A DNA stretch of 64,000 bases from Liolophura sinensis (taxonomy: Eukaryota; Mollusca; Polyplacophora; Chitonida; Chitonidae): positions 52,302,984 through 52,366,983 of the forward strand of contig NC_088300.1 in NCBI RefSeq assembly GCF_032854445.1. The letters run 5' to 3'. Both the position numbers and the translations under genes were made by a program. The notes under the pieces are model-generated. The model did not search any database and had not been told where the DNA came from. It worked only from the letters and a program-made list of their open reading frames with translations. Position 1 is the first letter of the stretch, and each line of letters opens with the position of its first letter. Shown one piece after another: positions 13,706 to 25,738 of the stretch.

Positions 13706-14984
13706 GTATGTGGCTTGTTGATTGATCATTAGGTCTGTTAGTTTTAAATTACAATTCCTGAACACAGAAGGAGTATAATTTAAGGATTTTTTTTTATTGA
13801 AATCTTTTGATGTTCTATCACCTCCAACAATACAGCACAAAAGAGGATATAGTGAATGAACAGGGATAAAATAATGTCTGCAATGTTATCAATTCTCTGA
13901 TATACATGCATAAATTAATGTCTCAGGAAAACCGTTAAAACCAAACAACCATGCTAAATCTATGTGAAATTCGCACATTTATATCCAAGTAGATAATACC
14001 ACGGATCAGAACTATGACCTTGAAACATACACTGGTTAAATCTACAATTACCAGTAGATCTAAAAGTATACAGAAAATGGATGATCGGTCTAAATGTGCG
14101 GTACATATATATTTTTTGTACCAAAACATTTACAGGAGTCTAAATTAAATAAATAAAACAGGTATATATGTAAATAAAAGCACAAATGCATATAAACCAT
14201 GCATATATATCTATGCCACAGTATCAACATATTCAACAAGTCCAAGAACAACCAAAACAAAGCAATATATAATTCAGCCAACTGCAAACAAGATTGCAAA
14301 TTAATATAAACCACTACAAAGAAAAGACCTCTAATATGTCGTATCAAATGCAGTATAGCAGATTGGACGTCTTACACTGCAATTGCCATAAAAACCAGAG
14401 TACTAATATGTATGCTGTACAATAAAGCAAAGAACATACAAATCTAAAACCCCTCTGAAGTTTAGATGCAAGTAGAAAAAATAAATGAATAATGCTTGAG
14501 AGAAAATAGTTATAAATGCATACCAAAATGCTTGAGAGAAAATAGATGTAAGTGTATACAAGTAAACACTTACAATGTAACCCACATCTATATGTAACTC
14601 AAGACAATTGATATGTTATTGCCTGCTTTGACTCAAACAAGCAGAATATATGTTAATATATAACAGATGATAACTGGTCAAGTTTGGCACGTGAAGACAA
14701 TTAAATTATTTGACAAGTGGTTTAAAATTATAACTTAAGCCAAAATATCTTCCAACAGATAAAACCTACAACATAATACAATGGTTTTTTAAAGGTCTTT
14801 TCTTAGAAAAACTGATCTGCAGCAAAGTAACTATACTATTCAGAGATACGCACACAACATACATGTACCATAATATTGCTTTTTGATGTCTTCAGCTAAA
14901 TTTCTGACCCTGGATTCACTGTCAATGTGTTAAATAAGCAAAATAAGTATATGTACATATAGGAAATAGGACAGAGCATTGCCT

Positions 14985-15850
14985 GCAGTGTTGCATCCTG
15001 AAATAGGACCCAGAGGAAGGAATGCATTAAATATTGTAGTCCGTGAAGTGTTCAATAGGCTATTCTGACACAGATTTAAGACTACAGGCAATGTTGTAAT
15101 CAGATGGAGTGTACAACAGTCTATCCTGAAATAGGACAAATAATACAGACTCCAGTTTTGCAGTCAGACGGAGTGTTCAATACACTATCTTATAGTCACT
15201 ACAGACACAGAGTTATGACTCTAGTATTACAGTCCATGAAGTGTTCAATAGGTTACCTCAGATAGGACACAGTGTAATGACTCCCATATTGCAGTCTGTG
15301 AAGTGTTCAACAAATTATCTTCCAAAAGGACAGAGTAATAACTCCCATATTGCAGTCTGTGAAGTGTTCAACAAATTATCTTCCAAAAGGACAGGGTAAT
15401 GACTCCTATATTGCAGTCTGTGAAGTGTTCAATAGGCTATATTAAAACTGGACACTAAGTAAAGACTCCAGTGTGGCTGTCTATGAAGTGTTCAATAACT
15501 TATCTTGAAACAGGATGTGTAATAACACCTATGTGAATGGACATGTGTTCAATAGGCTATCTTTAAATAGAACATGAGAGTAAGGACTCCAGCATTGCAG
15601 TCTGTTAAGTGTTCAAAAGGCTATCTTTAAATAGAACATGAGAGTAAGGACTCCAGCATTGCAGTCTGTTAAGTGTTCAAAAGGCTATCTTGAAATAGGA
15701 CATTGAGTAAATGACACCTATGTTTTACTCAGTGGAGTGTTCAATAGGATATTGTAAAATAAGACAGAGTGCAATGACTCCAATGTGAACACAGTGTTAA
15801 ATACAGTGTTCACAGTGTTCAATAGGCTATCCTGCACAAGAACACATTTA
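14985..15850. repeat. Degenerate 61-bp minisatellite, about 14 copies
   Basis: The key phrase GAAGTGTTCAATAGGCTATC recurs through the array. Three central units are spaced exactly 61 bp (GCAGTCTGTG at 15291, 15352 and 15413). The outer units are more diverged. A near-exact unit duplication lies at about 15560-15690, evidence of a recent local expansion. No frame stays open across it. Confidence 0.9.
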
Positions 15851-17964
15851 TGGTAACAAAGAACTTACATACATATAAAGTTTTGTTGTGAAGAGACATG
15901 AACACATCCAACATGTGGAACAAATTCTTATCCGACATTCTGTGGCACATATACTCAGTGCAAGTTAAAGAGCGTACAGTAGTTAATGACATGGAAGTTA
16001 ATAAAATTTAGCGAGCTCACCGACAATGGAAGACGACTCTGAAATGGTAGCTAATTTCAACGTGCACATAGTTTTTTAAGTATAAAGTAATACTTTGAAG
16101 TACCAGATTTTAGACTACCAAATGGATCAACATATTCAGATTAAAAATTCAAAGCATTCTGATAACATGAAGATGTGCTAAAACAAGCAAAAATACTTAA
16201 GCACAAAACTAGACATGGACAACTTCATAACATTTCCAGAATGATCTGTTCAACCATTTTCTTTGCTCTACTGTGAATCATACCTTCAGTTTGAAATATG
16301 TGGACTCTTTATTCACAACAGAATGGACATGTGGACTCTTTAATTCACAACAGAATGGACAGTTGGACTCTTTAATTCACAACAGAATGGACATGTGGAC
16401 TATTTATTCACAACAGAATGGGCATGTAGACTCTTTATTCACAACAGAATGGACCTGTAAAAGTTGTGAATGCATTTCTTACATAATACTGTAGTTACAG
16501 TAATGGTTGTGAGAGAACATTGTGCAGTATCAAGGCACTGATACAATGAGACTTTCAAAATGTTTATAGATTAAAAAGCTACAGCATGTGTCAAAGATGT
16601 TGAGCCACAAAATCTACTAACAAAAATTCTCTTTGGTTATAAAACCATCAACGGTTAGCTTTCTTAAAAAATGAGACTAAGATCAAAATATCTCACCCTG
16701 TTGCTGTTGTAATGTTTGTATTTGTGAAACAATAATTGTAAACATATATGTACAATAGTAGTATGTCAAACTGCACATTTTATATCATTAACAGCTGTAT
16801 ATCTCTGTTTTGATATGTCAATCGTAAGAACCTGGAATATGTATTGGTCCAGACCCCTTGGCTAAGCCACCTGTCTAGTGATTCATGTACACACACTTAT
16901 CAATTCAAACTTAAATCTTCATCCTATTCAACCACTAAAGCACTTTTTCAGTGGAATTTATGTGCACAATTAAATTGAAAATGACCCTAAAATTGATTTG
17001 CTCCTGTCATTAAAAACATAGGCTTCATAAAAATGTGCAAATTATTTCTACACACCCCATAGTTCTCTCAGAATGTTTCAAAATATTCCAAATGTTAAAA
17101 AATTAGGGTAATCTTTCTGACTGATAAGATAACATTTGTTGGAATCCTTTCAAATGGAAATGTTCCAATGTTTTCCATAGAAGTACATCTTGTCAACAAA
17201 AGTTTTTGTTGAGAGTGCAAATGCAACAATACTGAGTTACATTACATTAGGATGCAGGCAGACATATTTTGCCACCTGTAAGTGGCCTATTAAGAGAAGA
17301 TAGCTGACTGAGTTGTGCACCCTGATTGTTTCTCATTGGTTGGCAGCTGTTTTTTTTATGTCAGTGACTGATTCATTTCCCTGTACATAATAGTCCCTGT
17401 TTTGAATTTGAACAATAATTTCAATACTGTTTGGTTACGCTTAACTCACAAGCCTTCAATGATACTTGTTCCCATAGTATGATGGCCACATAGCTAGAAA
17501 TGGTAGGCCTACATGTACACTAGAACCATGTATGTGTGATTTTTGTTTTTTTCTCTGTATTTGTTTGAAACACTAAAAGCTTGAAAAATAATGTTGTCTG
17601 AAGCAAAGTATGTAATTTCTTCATAGAAAGGACATATAGCAGCAATGATGGATTTGATTTTTATGCACCAGCAGTATCTCTCTTCCACCAAAATTGACTC
17701 ATTATCAAAAACCTTGGAGGAACAGTAGTTTGTTTTACTGCAAGTAAACTTCTTTGACTTGAGTGCATCACTGATGAGGGTGCATAGTGACCAGTACATT
17801 TTAGGGGGATGTTACTTCTCAAAGTATTACGTATTTCACACATTAAGATGTTCTAGTGGTTCTAGTGAATGTTCTTTATAATCAGGTCTTTTTAATCAAA
17901 TCAGGTTATCGCCCACTGAGACACTATAAAATGACATCTTCTGGGGGATAAATCTGCATCAATG
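15851..17964. other. Intergenic sequence downstream of the SLC45A3-like gene
   Basis: Apart from the 31-bp array at 16296-16456 I recognise nothing. The stretch is AT-rich with scattered short open frames. No splice-bounded coding segment or RNA gene is evident. Confidence 0.55.
16296..16456. repeat. 31/32-bp tandem repeat, five copies
   Basis: The unit CACAACAGAATGGACATGTG plus GACTCTTTAATT repeats at 16314, 16346, 16378, 16409 and 16440, so spacings are 32, 32, 31 and 31 bp. An open frame of 73 codons runs through it, but the period changes in the middle and there is no homology, so I treat it as noncoding. Confidence 0.9.
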
Positions 17965-18414
17965 ATCAAAACGTCAGTGAGAAGCTTTATTGAATGTAAA
18001 GCTTAAATTTGCCTCTAAAAGCAAAAATATTTTTAAATGCGAAAGGGAGATAACTGCTCTTATCGAGCATGCTAATATGTTAAATTAAACTTTAGGTACA
18101 GCATGTTTCTGTAAATTAAGAGCCTTTGGACCATCTTCAACTTAAAAAAAAATGTATATAATGCTTGTACAAAGTATAAAATATAAAATGCGTATAGTCA
18201 TGTTAAAATATTATAAGCCGTAACTTAGGACAATATCACAATAAATTTGCAATAAGCTTCAGCCATGTATAGTTACAGTCAACTATAAACTAGCTAAAAG
18301 TTTCATCCTTTATGTATGTCTACATGAATATCACATTTACATATACACCACTAAAACAGAAAACCAGCTGGTTTCCAATGGTTTCTGTGTTCTTTGCTCC
18401 TGGGATATCTGAGG
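17965..18414 (-). other. Probable 3' untranslated region of the SLC45A3-like gene
   Basis: On the minus strand, after the TAA at 18417-18415, the sequence is AT-rich with no open frame. An AATAAA hexamer (TTTATT on the plus strand at 17986-17991) is a reasonable poly(A) signal. The stretch also holds an AAAGGGAGATAAC motif at 18042-18054. Confidence 0.45.
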
Positions 18415-18759
18415 TTAACAGTTGTTAGAAATTGACATCTGAAAAGCTTGCTGGTCCTGGTCAGAAACTGTCACTAACTTTTGATGTCTGTCGCGGATCA
18501 GCGAGATCACCTCCTGCTTGTCAGTGAGGATTCGCTGTAGCAGAACACAGGCCAGAATCCCCATCACAGCAGCCGTCACCATGTACGCCACGGCCGATCC
18601 CGTGTAATGCACAATGTATCCCATCACAGCCGACAAGGCCACTTCGGCGGAGAAGTAAGCACTGTCCAACAAGGCCATGTCACCCGCTATCCCACGATTC
18701 CTCAGCTTGCTGTTACGTTCGGAAGGTGACAAGTGTGGAGAAGCGTCGAAGAAATACAC
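18415..18759 (-). other. Last coding exon of the SLC45A3-like gene
   Basis: This is a 345-nt exon read on the minus strand, beginning GTG TAT TTC (Val-Tyr-Phe) after an acceptor TTATTTGCAG and ending in TAA. It carries the last two membrane segments (about [19 protein letters not shown] and [18 protein letters not shown]) and a 30-residue charged cytosolic tail. The RGI-x-D-x-A-x-LDSA motif is the clearest link to SLC45A3. Confidence 0.92.
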
Positions 18760-19443
18760 CTGCAAATAAGAAGCATGTACATGTAATTATGAGTCACTGA
18801 AATCTCATCAAAACACACCATCGTAATAAGGAATTACCATAACACACGTCTGAATTTTTATATAATATTTTGCATTTCATCAATTCCGTTTACTTTCTCA
18901 GAGGTTAGCACCATACTCAAGGATTTTTCTTTTATATGATGGCGGTCATATGTGCTTTGTATACAGACACCATGCTACAGAATGCTGGGGAAGAGAGTTT
19001 ATTATCCTTTCAGGTTTTGATCCATTTATTTATTTATTTGTTTATTTGATTGGTGTTTTACACCGTACCCATGAATATTTCACTGGTCAAGTTTTAAGAC
19101 TGCCTAGAGTAAATCACCACCTTCTACAAGGTTGGGGACAACACTCATAGCAGCCACTGCAGAGATAATGTAATTCTTCAACCTTTTCGCATGTGTCCTA
19201 CATGTATTCTGTTTGCATATTCTCAATGTATTATTCTGTGCAGGCTGAAAAAATTATACTTTTTGTCAAGCCCTGAAATCGACCAACTCAGCTGGTGCAG
19301 TTTTGTCTTCAAATTCAAATGAAAAAGGTCCATAAATACCATACAAAATGTTTGAGACCTGAAATCGGGTCCGAATGACAACTGATCAGTTCAATGTAAC
19401 AAACAATCCTTTGGGGTGAATATTTTAAGTTTACTCTTCATTG

Positions 19444-19533
<90 letters not shown>

Positions 19534-21483
19534 GTGTGCGTGCATGTGTGTGTGCATGTGTGTGCGTGTGTGCGTGTGTGTGCGTGTGTGATCATATCAA
19601 TTTTCCTAAACCTTCAGCTTAACATTAATGTACCTGTTAATGCAACTTTCACGTATCATAATGTACAAAAAAAAAAAAATTATTTAATTCCCCATTTTTC
19701 AGGTACTGAGGAATTGATGAAGACATCTGTTATACCTGTACTTTATGCAAATCTATTTTTCATCAGTTATCATTTTAAATAGGTCTGTTATCGTAGACAT
19801 CCTCAGCAGAGCACACTGTCAAATTTTACAGAAATTTTCACCATATGTACTAATTATTTTCAATTCAATTCAACCGAGGGGAGTTATCACAAATACACAT
19901 GTGGAATTTTTCTAACCTACCTCCTTGTCAGAATGGAACTCTGTCACTAGAGTGAACGGTATAATGGTGATACAAGCGTACCCAAATCCTGTGAGGGACG
20001 CCATTAGTGTCACCAGGGTAATGCTCTGCAGAAACACCATACAAAACATGGCCACTGTGAAAATGGTCATGCCAAACACCAAGGTTCTACGTGGTCCAAA
20101 ACGCTCGGACAGGCGTTCCACAAATGGGGCGAATACTGCTGATACAATACAGTGGAAGAGCAAACCCCAGCTGCCCATTCTCACTCCCTGATCATAGAGG
20201 TCCCGCTCGTTGGAATTCTCCGGGGCATTGGGCCGGCCACCATACACCACCTGTCCCATGAAGTCTGTGTAGAAGAAGTTAAAGCCCATGACAGCAGTCC
20301 AGCAGCAAAAGTCTGCAATTACCAAATTTTTCAACACCACAGGCATGTCCCAAAAATGTTTCATTCTTGAAGGGAGATAGCTCACTATAATCTGTTGTAT
20401 GGATCTACAGCGGCCTCGAAAAAACATCACCAGTCTTGACCTAAAGTTAAGATCACAGTGTCTTGTAAATATATTACAAACAGGTTTTATAGTCACAACG
20501 GACTTCAGCATGTCGCTTACTGAGTTTGTCCTTTCAAAATGTTTTCTGTGCGGTATTTTGGTTTGAACAGACGACGCATTCTCAGAAACAGAAGAGTTAC
20601 TGCTGGTCTCATAACCAGACTCATGCTGACCAGTGTTAACCTCTGGGGGTATAAGTGTCTCACCGTCTAATTTAGACATCAGATGACAACTGTCTGGTAT
20701 CGAGATGACAGGTTTCTCTTCCGCAATGAGTAATGTCGCTAACATTGTAATACTGAAAAGCACAATAAGTAGAGAAAATGCAGACTGTTCTTGTGATGAA
20801 AAATAAAGGCCAAGCGAGCTGGTTTTCCAGTTAATGGCAGTGATGAAGTAGCCCAGGCATCCACCGAGACTAATCATCACAGAATAGACTGTAAAGATGC
20901 TGTCCTGTTGACTGGTACCTTTGGAGGCATCTGACAGAAGAGCTTCACATGGATTAAGGCAGGCCTGTGTTGTGAAATCTAGTAACACAACCCCAAAACA
21001 CAACAACAGAACTCCAAACGTTCGTCCCATTCCCTCCATTCCGAAGACTCGCTCCGTCAAAATCTGTGCATAGGGTATCACAAGCAGGGAAAGAATACAA
21101 CCTAAGCTGAGCGCCAGTATAAAAGGTCTTCGTCTGCCGTAAGAACTTCGGCACTGGTCGCTGGCTTTACCAATAGCAGGCACAAAGAACAGTCCGAGAA
21201 GAGGCCCGAAACCAATGACAAAACTCATCCTCGACTCGCTGAGTCCGGCCTTCAGAAGTAGTGGAGGGATGTAGGTGAAACCCGCCGAGGCACAAAACTC
21301 CAGGCCACAGACCACAGCATTCAACAACACCATCTGTAGGAGGGACAGGGAGGGTTTCTTGTAAGCCATAGCCACCACCTGCCCTCCTTCGCCACCATCA
21401 GACCTTACCAGGGGCAGGGTATCCATGGTGGAGTCTTGTCGGTTAACTTTGGCCCTATTCACCACCACTGATGTGGTTTCCAT
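18415..21483 (-). CDS. SLC45A3-like (prostein-like) sugar/proton transporter of the MFS
   Basis: Two coding exons on the minus strand: 21483 down to 19921 (521 codons), donor GTAGGT at 19920, then 18759 down to 18415 (acceptor TTTGCAG), phase 0, 635 residues in all. The start is secure: an in-frame TAA sits immediately before ATG. Features: a hydrophilic N terminus (1-45), first TM bundle from about 48, family signature YGRRRPFI at about 115-122 (the RRRPF motif of SLC45 and plant sucrose carriers), LLDFTTQ and ISLGGCLGY in TM5-6, a long Ser-rich cytosolic loop (about 258-380), then the second bundle. The last exon encodes [15 protein letters not shown] and [11 protein letters not shown], which align with the C terminus of human SLC45A3 rather than A1, A2 or A4. 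It is a plasma-membrane or vesicle-membrane protein; SLC45 members are reported to cotransport H+ and sucrose or glucose. The substrate here is not determinable. Single-domain orthology to A3 is likely, but paralogy within invertebrate SLC45 is possible. Confidence 0.93.
19020..19085 (-). mobile_element. SINE 3' fragment
   Basis: On the minus strand this reads GAAATATTCATGGGTACGGT, then GTAAAACACCAATCAAATAAAC and a run of AAATA units. It is the 3' end of the same family as 39565-39848, strongly 5'-truncated. Confidence 0.8.
19166..19328 (+). mobile_element. MITE copy lacking its right end
   Basis: The left end TAATGTAATTCTTCAACCTT and internal blocks (AATTATACTTTTTGTCAAGC, then CAGTTTTGTCTTCAAATT) match the copy at 49894-50104. 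The right inverted end is absent. Confidence 0.75.
19444..19590. repeat. (TA)n(TG)n microsatellite
   Basis: About ten TA units pass directly into a long TG tract of roughly 120 bp with interspersed TGCG and TGCA variants towards the end. It lies in the intron of the transporter gene and is expected to be highly length-variable. Confidence 0.97.
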
Positions 21484-21848
21484 TTAGCAGGATTGTGCCA
21501 GTCACAGTCGGTGTGTGTTCCATCACCTCTGTCCTGCCTCATCTTGGACAAGACTACTCAGATATCCTTTAATCTGAAAACAATATGTAAACCACAGTTC
21601 ATTTCAGGTGTTTCAAACAGTCAAAGTAAAACATTATTCTCATTTTATAACATTTGATGCAAGTAAATTCAGACTGATTTTTGGTGGGAGGGGGTTGGGA
21701 GTGGAGTGTTGTCAACAAAAAAATTGTCTTAACACCTGGAATTCAGACAAGTTTGTAAGTATAGGCAAATAGGCTGCTAACATCAGGCGATCTGACAAGA
21801 TACAATCACATTTAAAATAAATAAAACTGTCAAATATCTCCACTTACC
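21484..21848 (-). promoter_or_regulatory. 5' untranslated exon region of the SLC45A3-like gene
   Basis: On the minus strand an acceptor (GTTTTCAG, exon from 21573) precedes the start codon by 90 nt. A candidate upstream donor AAG|GTAAGTG lies at 21848/21847. A short 5' UTR intron is therefore likely. A more distant first exon (for example the CpG-rich segment near 41.6 kb) cannot be excluded. No TATA box is evident here. Confidence 0.45.
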
Positions 21849-24800
21849 TTGAACCTACGAGCTAAAAAATGTCTCCAAGATTAATTCCAGAAAATATTAT
21901 TTTCGGCAAATGACCTCATCAGAATCAACAGATTGTGTAATCAATTCAGTCTAATCTTGACAACAATTAACCAAACTACATGTGGGTAGGGTCAGCACCA
22001 TGAAACACAGCCATCTCTTAATTGGTACAGACTACTTGGCACACTGGTACATGCACAGTCTTGTTTGTCTTTCAAAAACAAATGGCTTACTACTTTGGTT
22101 TGAGATTAGACCCCAAGCTGTATAATAAGACCAGTGCAAGTGTTCTTCACCGAGTCCAGACAGGCACCCCTAGGTTTTCCTGCGGTGCTATACACTGAAG
22201 ACAGCAGGTCTCAGAATGCGGACGATAGTATCATCACCACTTCCTCCCTACAATGCTGCATCTCAACCTACACAATACACATTTGTGACAGTGGTATATA
22301 CGTGCATTGAGCAGGAAGTGCTCTGGTAAGATACTAACTCACACTTCCAGGCTGCATGTTTACATGTGCATCCCACACCACATCATTCAAACTGCTTTTG
22401 TATGGCCGCAGAGGGAACATGGGTACACTAATGTAACACACCGTTAGAATCTAAAATCAGAGAAACACTGTTTCTGTTTCTTTACATCACGGTACCCACA
22501 TGTGATTGACAGATCAGCTGTGACAGTGTGGAGAAGGCAAAATCCAGCTTCAGAGACAATCTGAACTTACATGTAACTTGTATCTGTCTGCATGGTGGTT
22601 TGTCAGGTTAGATGTGAGATGTCAGGTCATGATTTCATAGCTGGTTGTCAAAGTGTGGGCGACAGTGCCATAGGAAAGGTGGTAAAGAGAGTAAGGGACA
22701 GTGCGCTAGTCAGGTATGACAGAGAAAGTGACAGTGTCACCCTGTTGTGACAAGAGTTTGAAGTGACCATGTAGCGACCAGGTGTCACAAAGTTTGTGAT
22801 GAATCTTCTCACATACAGACACGCGCGCGCACACCCCCACACAAACACGCGCGTTCTGGGATGGTGTCAGGAAACGTCCTGCAAACACAACAAACAAGGT
22901 AGCAATACAGCCACTGTCAAAGTTTAAATCGTTGTCAGATGACTAAAAAATTGTCAAGTACAAAATTAAAACCCCAAGCACTCAAAGTTTAAAAGAAGAA
23001 AAAAAATATGGTTTTTATGCCCCTAAATCACAGCTCATATGTTTCCCAAGCAAACAGCTATACATATCATGAGGCACAACATTGCCATGTACCTGGAACA
23101 ACCAACGCAGTGCTCGCTAAAATGGATGCACCACGTTACGATGGTTGAACACCTAGTACTATAAATAGACAAAATCCACTACCATGTACATATACATGTA
23201 GGCCTGTGCATGTTCCTTACTTCTTCAACCTTTTCAACCAACTCTGCAAGTAATATTTTGAACTACATTGTATGGGGTGTAGAGAAATAATTTGCACAGT
23301 TTTACAAAGCCTCTTCAATGACACAAACAAATCATTTCAGTGTCATTTCACTATACTGTTATAGTGTCACCATTACCATGGTTTTACACAGATAGGTGGG
23401 GTGGTTTTCATCCAGAGAACACCAGTAGCTCACCTGATCGAGCACTTTGTAAAACTGCATAATGTTTAAGAGACACATTGAAATGCTTACCTCTAAACCA
23501 AAATAAAGTAGAATGATACTGTCATACACAGATATTATCCTCAGATGTTCATATATTCAAGGATATTGTCCGTGTGAAATACAGAACTTTTATTCACGAT
23601 GTGTCTTCAGCTAGGCCATTTCGCTGTATACATGTAAAGCATTATCATACCACGTACCTCAATGGGGATAACTAGTCAAATAAAAATAATAATCATTATT
23701 ATTACACATGTAGATGTTTAGAAGATATAAAAGAATACCTGTACAGAAATATTCAGTGAAATTGGTTCAATACTTTAGTAGGAATTGCATGGACAAAATC
23801 TGTGTACATTAAAATCCATCACTGCACTAAGTACCCGAATCACCGATTGTAGTTAAACTTAAGTATGCACAAGTTTAGATGATAGGGAAGATGCATGTTA
23901 AGTTTCATGGAAATAGGTTCAGAACTTTAGGAAGAGTTGCATGGACAAAATGGGTCCTGAACTGAGGTAATAATGAAACTTCCCTAATTGCCATTAAATT
24001 TAAGCAAGCACACGTCCAGAGGATAGGCAAGATATACACGTTGGAATATAGTCAGTTTCATCAAAATCAGCGCAGTATTTTGGAAGGAGATGCATGGACA
24101 AAATGGTGTCTGCAGACAGACACAAGGACAGACGGTGATTCCAGTATACTCTCCCGAACTTTGTTAACAGTGGTATAAATATTAAGAAAAAAACAAAAAT
24201 GAAAAGTTTTACCTTGAGTTGTATGAATGTTCACTAAATTGTACACATCAACACTGACACTGATCCCCCACTCTCACAATACCTCTCCTTACTTCCTACA
24301 GGCCAGCTAAAACTAGAACTGAAAATTTTTAAAACCTACCCTTGAGTTGATAAATATATATACATGCGTGTACAGGTTCATGAACATATATGTATCCCAT
24401 TTCCTAACTAGAATACACTATAAATAAAATACTTGTATATTTAGGTAATATGAGATGTCCCCGAAGTTCATGAATTTGGAGAGCATGAATACATGGGCGT
24501 GGCTGTGAACCAGTTGACCTACCACGTACAAATTCAGTAGCGCCAACAGATCTACAGAAATATGTACATGTATGTATGATATCCCTTCAACCATGTATAA
24601 TCTCCCATGTGCACTGTACAACTTGGATTTCTGTTAGAAGACAGGTTTATAAATTACACGCAACATGCTATGCAATTTAAAGAGAAAAATACACGAAATT
24701 TAATATCTGAATGTACAGATTGCTTAATTCAATGTAAATTAAGCTGTTGTTGCAAAAATTTATGTACATATACAATACTGAATCTATTTTCCAGCTAGGA

Positions 24801-25738
24801 AACTATCACAATGAGTTGAGACTATGCCAGAGTATTTCTATACCTTGGCTTGTATATGTCCACGTCATTTCGAATTAATGCAGTGCTCAGCTTTGTCTGC
24901 CCTGCCATAGGCTTAAGCATAAGTAGTTAAGCTTGAAGAAAACCATGATTCTCTGCTTTGTTTTATGTTTACAATGATGCAATGACATCAGGACTCCTAA
25001 ATCTTCAACCTTAAAGTTGGAAGGATCATTTTCCAAACTGTCACACAAGAAGATGAATATTACCAATCATGATCACTACTGTTGTGAAGAGGCCAACTAG
25101 ATCTCTCAAGCAATGCTGACGTATGGACAATCTTTCTGTTATGCCATAGCATTACAATTTCGTTTCACTGAGAATAAGGAATGACAAGTGAGAGGCCATT
25201 TTGCTCAAATGATCATTACTGCGTAAAAACAGAAGCATCAACTGTGGTAATTTCTGAATGTGCACCAGTGGGCTATTAGAGGGAAAATACAGAAAATTCA
25301 GTGTGAATAACTTAGTTCACAGATTTACAATCAGTCTCCATTTTGGTTGATGGCTGGTATATGAATGTCTGTATCTGTGCATAGTTCTGCTATAGGTCAC
25401 TTTAATATGTTTAAAGCATATAAACATGTAGTTTTATGAAATTCTGTGTATACACATACTGAGTCAGAAGATAATTACCCTGCTTCACTGCAGCGATAAA
25501 GAAGTATTATCTACACTTACATGAACACATGTGTCTATGTACGCTTTAGAGTTTACACCAATATATGTGTCCAGTCATTTTTATCTTGAGCAGCCTGCCT
25601 TTCTTCCATGAGCAATCCATGCCCTTCATACATTATTGTACTGTGAGTGTACAGTAACATGTAAGAGTTCAACTACAAAACCAGCTTTGGAGTCATTACA
25701 TTCAGTTCTCCGAGTTATGACTGCTTGTGTTTACAGGT
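21849..25738. other. Sequence upstream of the transporter gene
   Basis: No supportable exon. It contains a decayed array with about 151-bp period (23745-24175) and AT-rich unique sequence. A CG-alternating tract lies at 22819-22853. Confidence 0.55.
23745..24175. repeat. Degenerate tandem repeat, about 151-bp period, three copies
   Basis: The phrase TTGCATGGACAAAAT recurs at about 23786, 23937 and 24089. Each time it is preceded by a GTTTCATNAAA...TTCAGNACTTTNGNAGGA-like stretch. The third copy continues into GACAGACACAAGGACAGACG and ACTCTCCCGAACTTTGTT. I have an impression of similar repeats in other mollusc genomes but cannot verify it. Confidence 0.75.

Larger units (their letters stand above)
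9401..14984. other. Intergenic sequence between PHF21A and the SLC45A3-like gene
   Basis: I see no exon that can be supported. Contents: a three-copy 20-bp tandem repeat (10155-10216), a solo MITE end (about 12328-12349), a left-truncated MITE (13630-13705), and otherwise AT-rich unique sequence. The open frames here are short and have composition typical of noncoding DNA. Confidence 0.6.
18760..19920 (-). other. Intron of the SLC45A3-like gene, packed with repeats
   Basis: The only coding intron of the gene (1161 bp, GT-AG) holds a SINE 3' fragment (19020-19085), a truncated MITE (19166-19328) and a TA/TG microsatellite (19444-19590). Long open frames through the TG tract are artefacts of the dinucleotide repeat. 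Confidence 0.85.

Noticed and set aside
19416-19782. Open frames rich in Val-Cys or Cys-Val repeats
   Set aside because: They are translations of the TG microsatellite inside the transporter intron.
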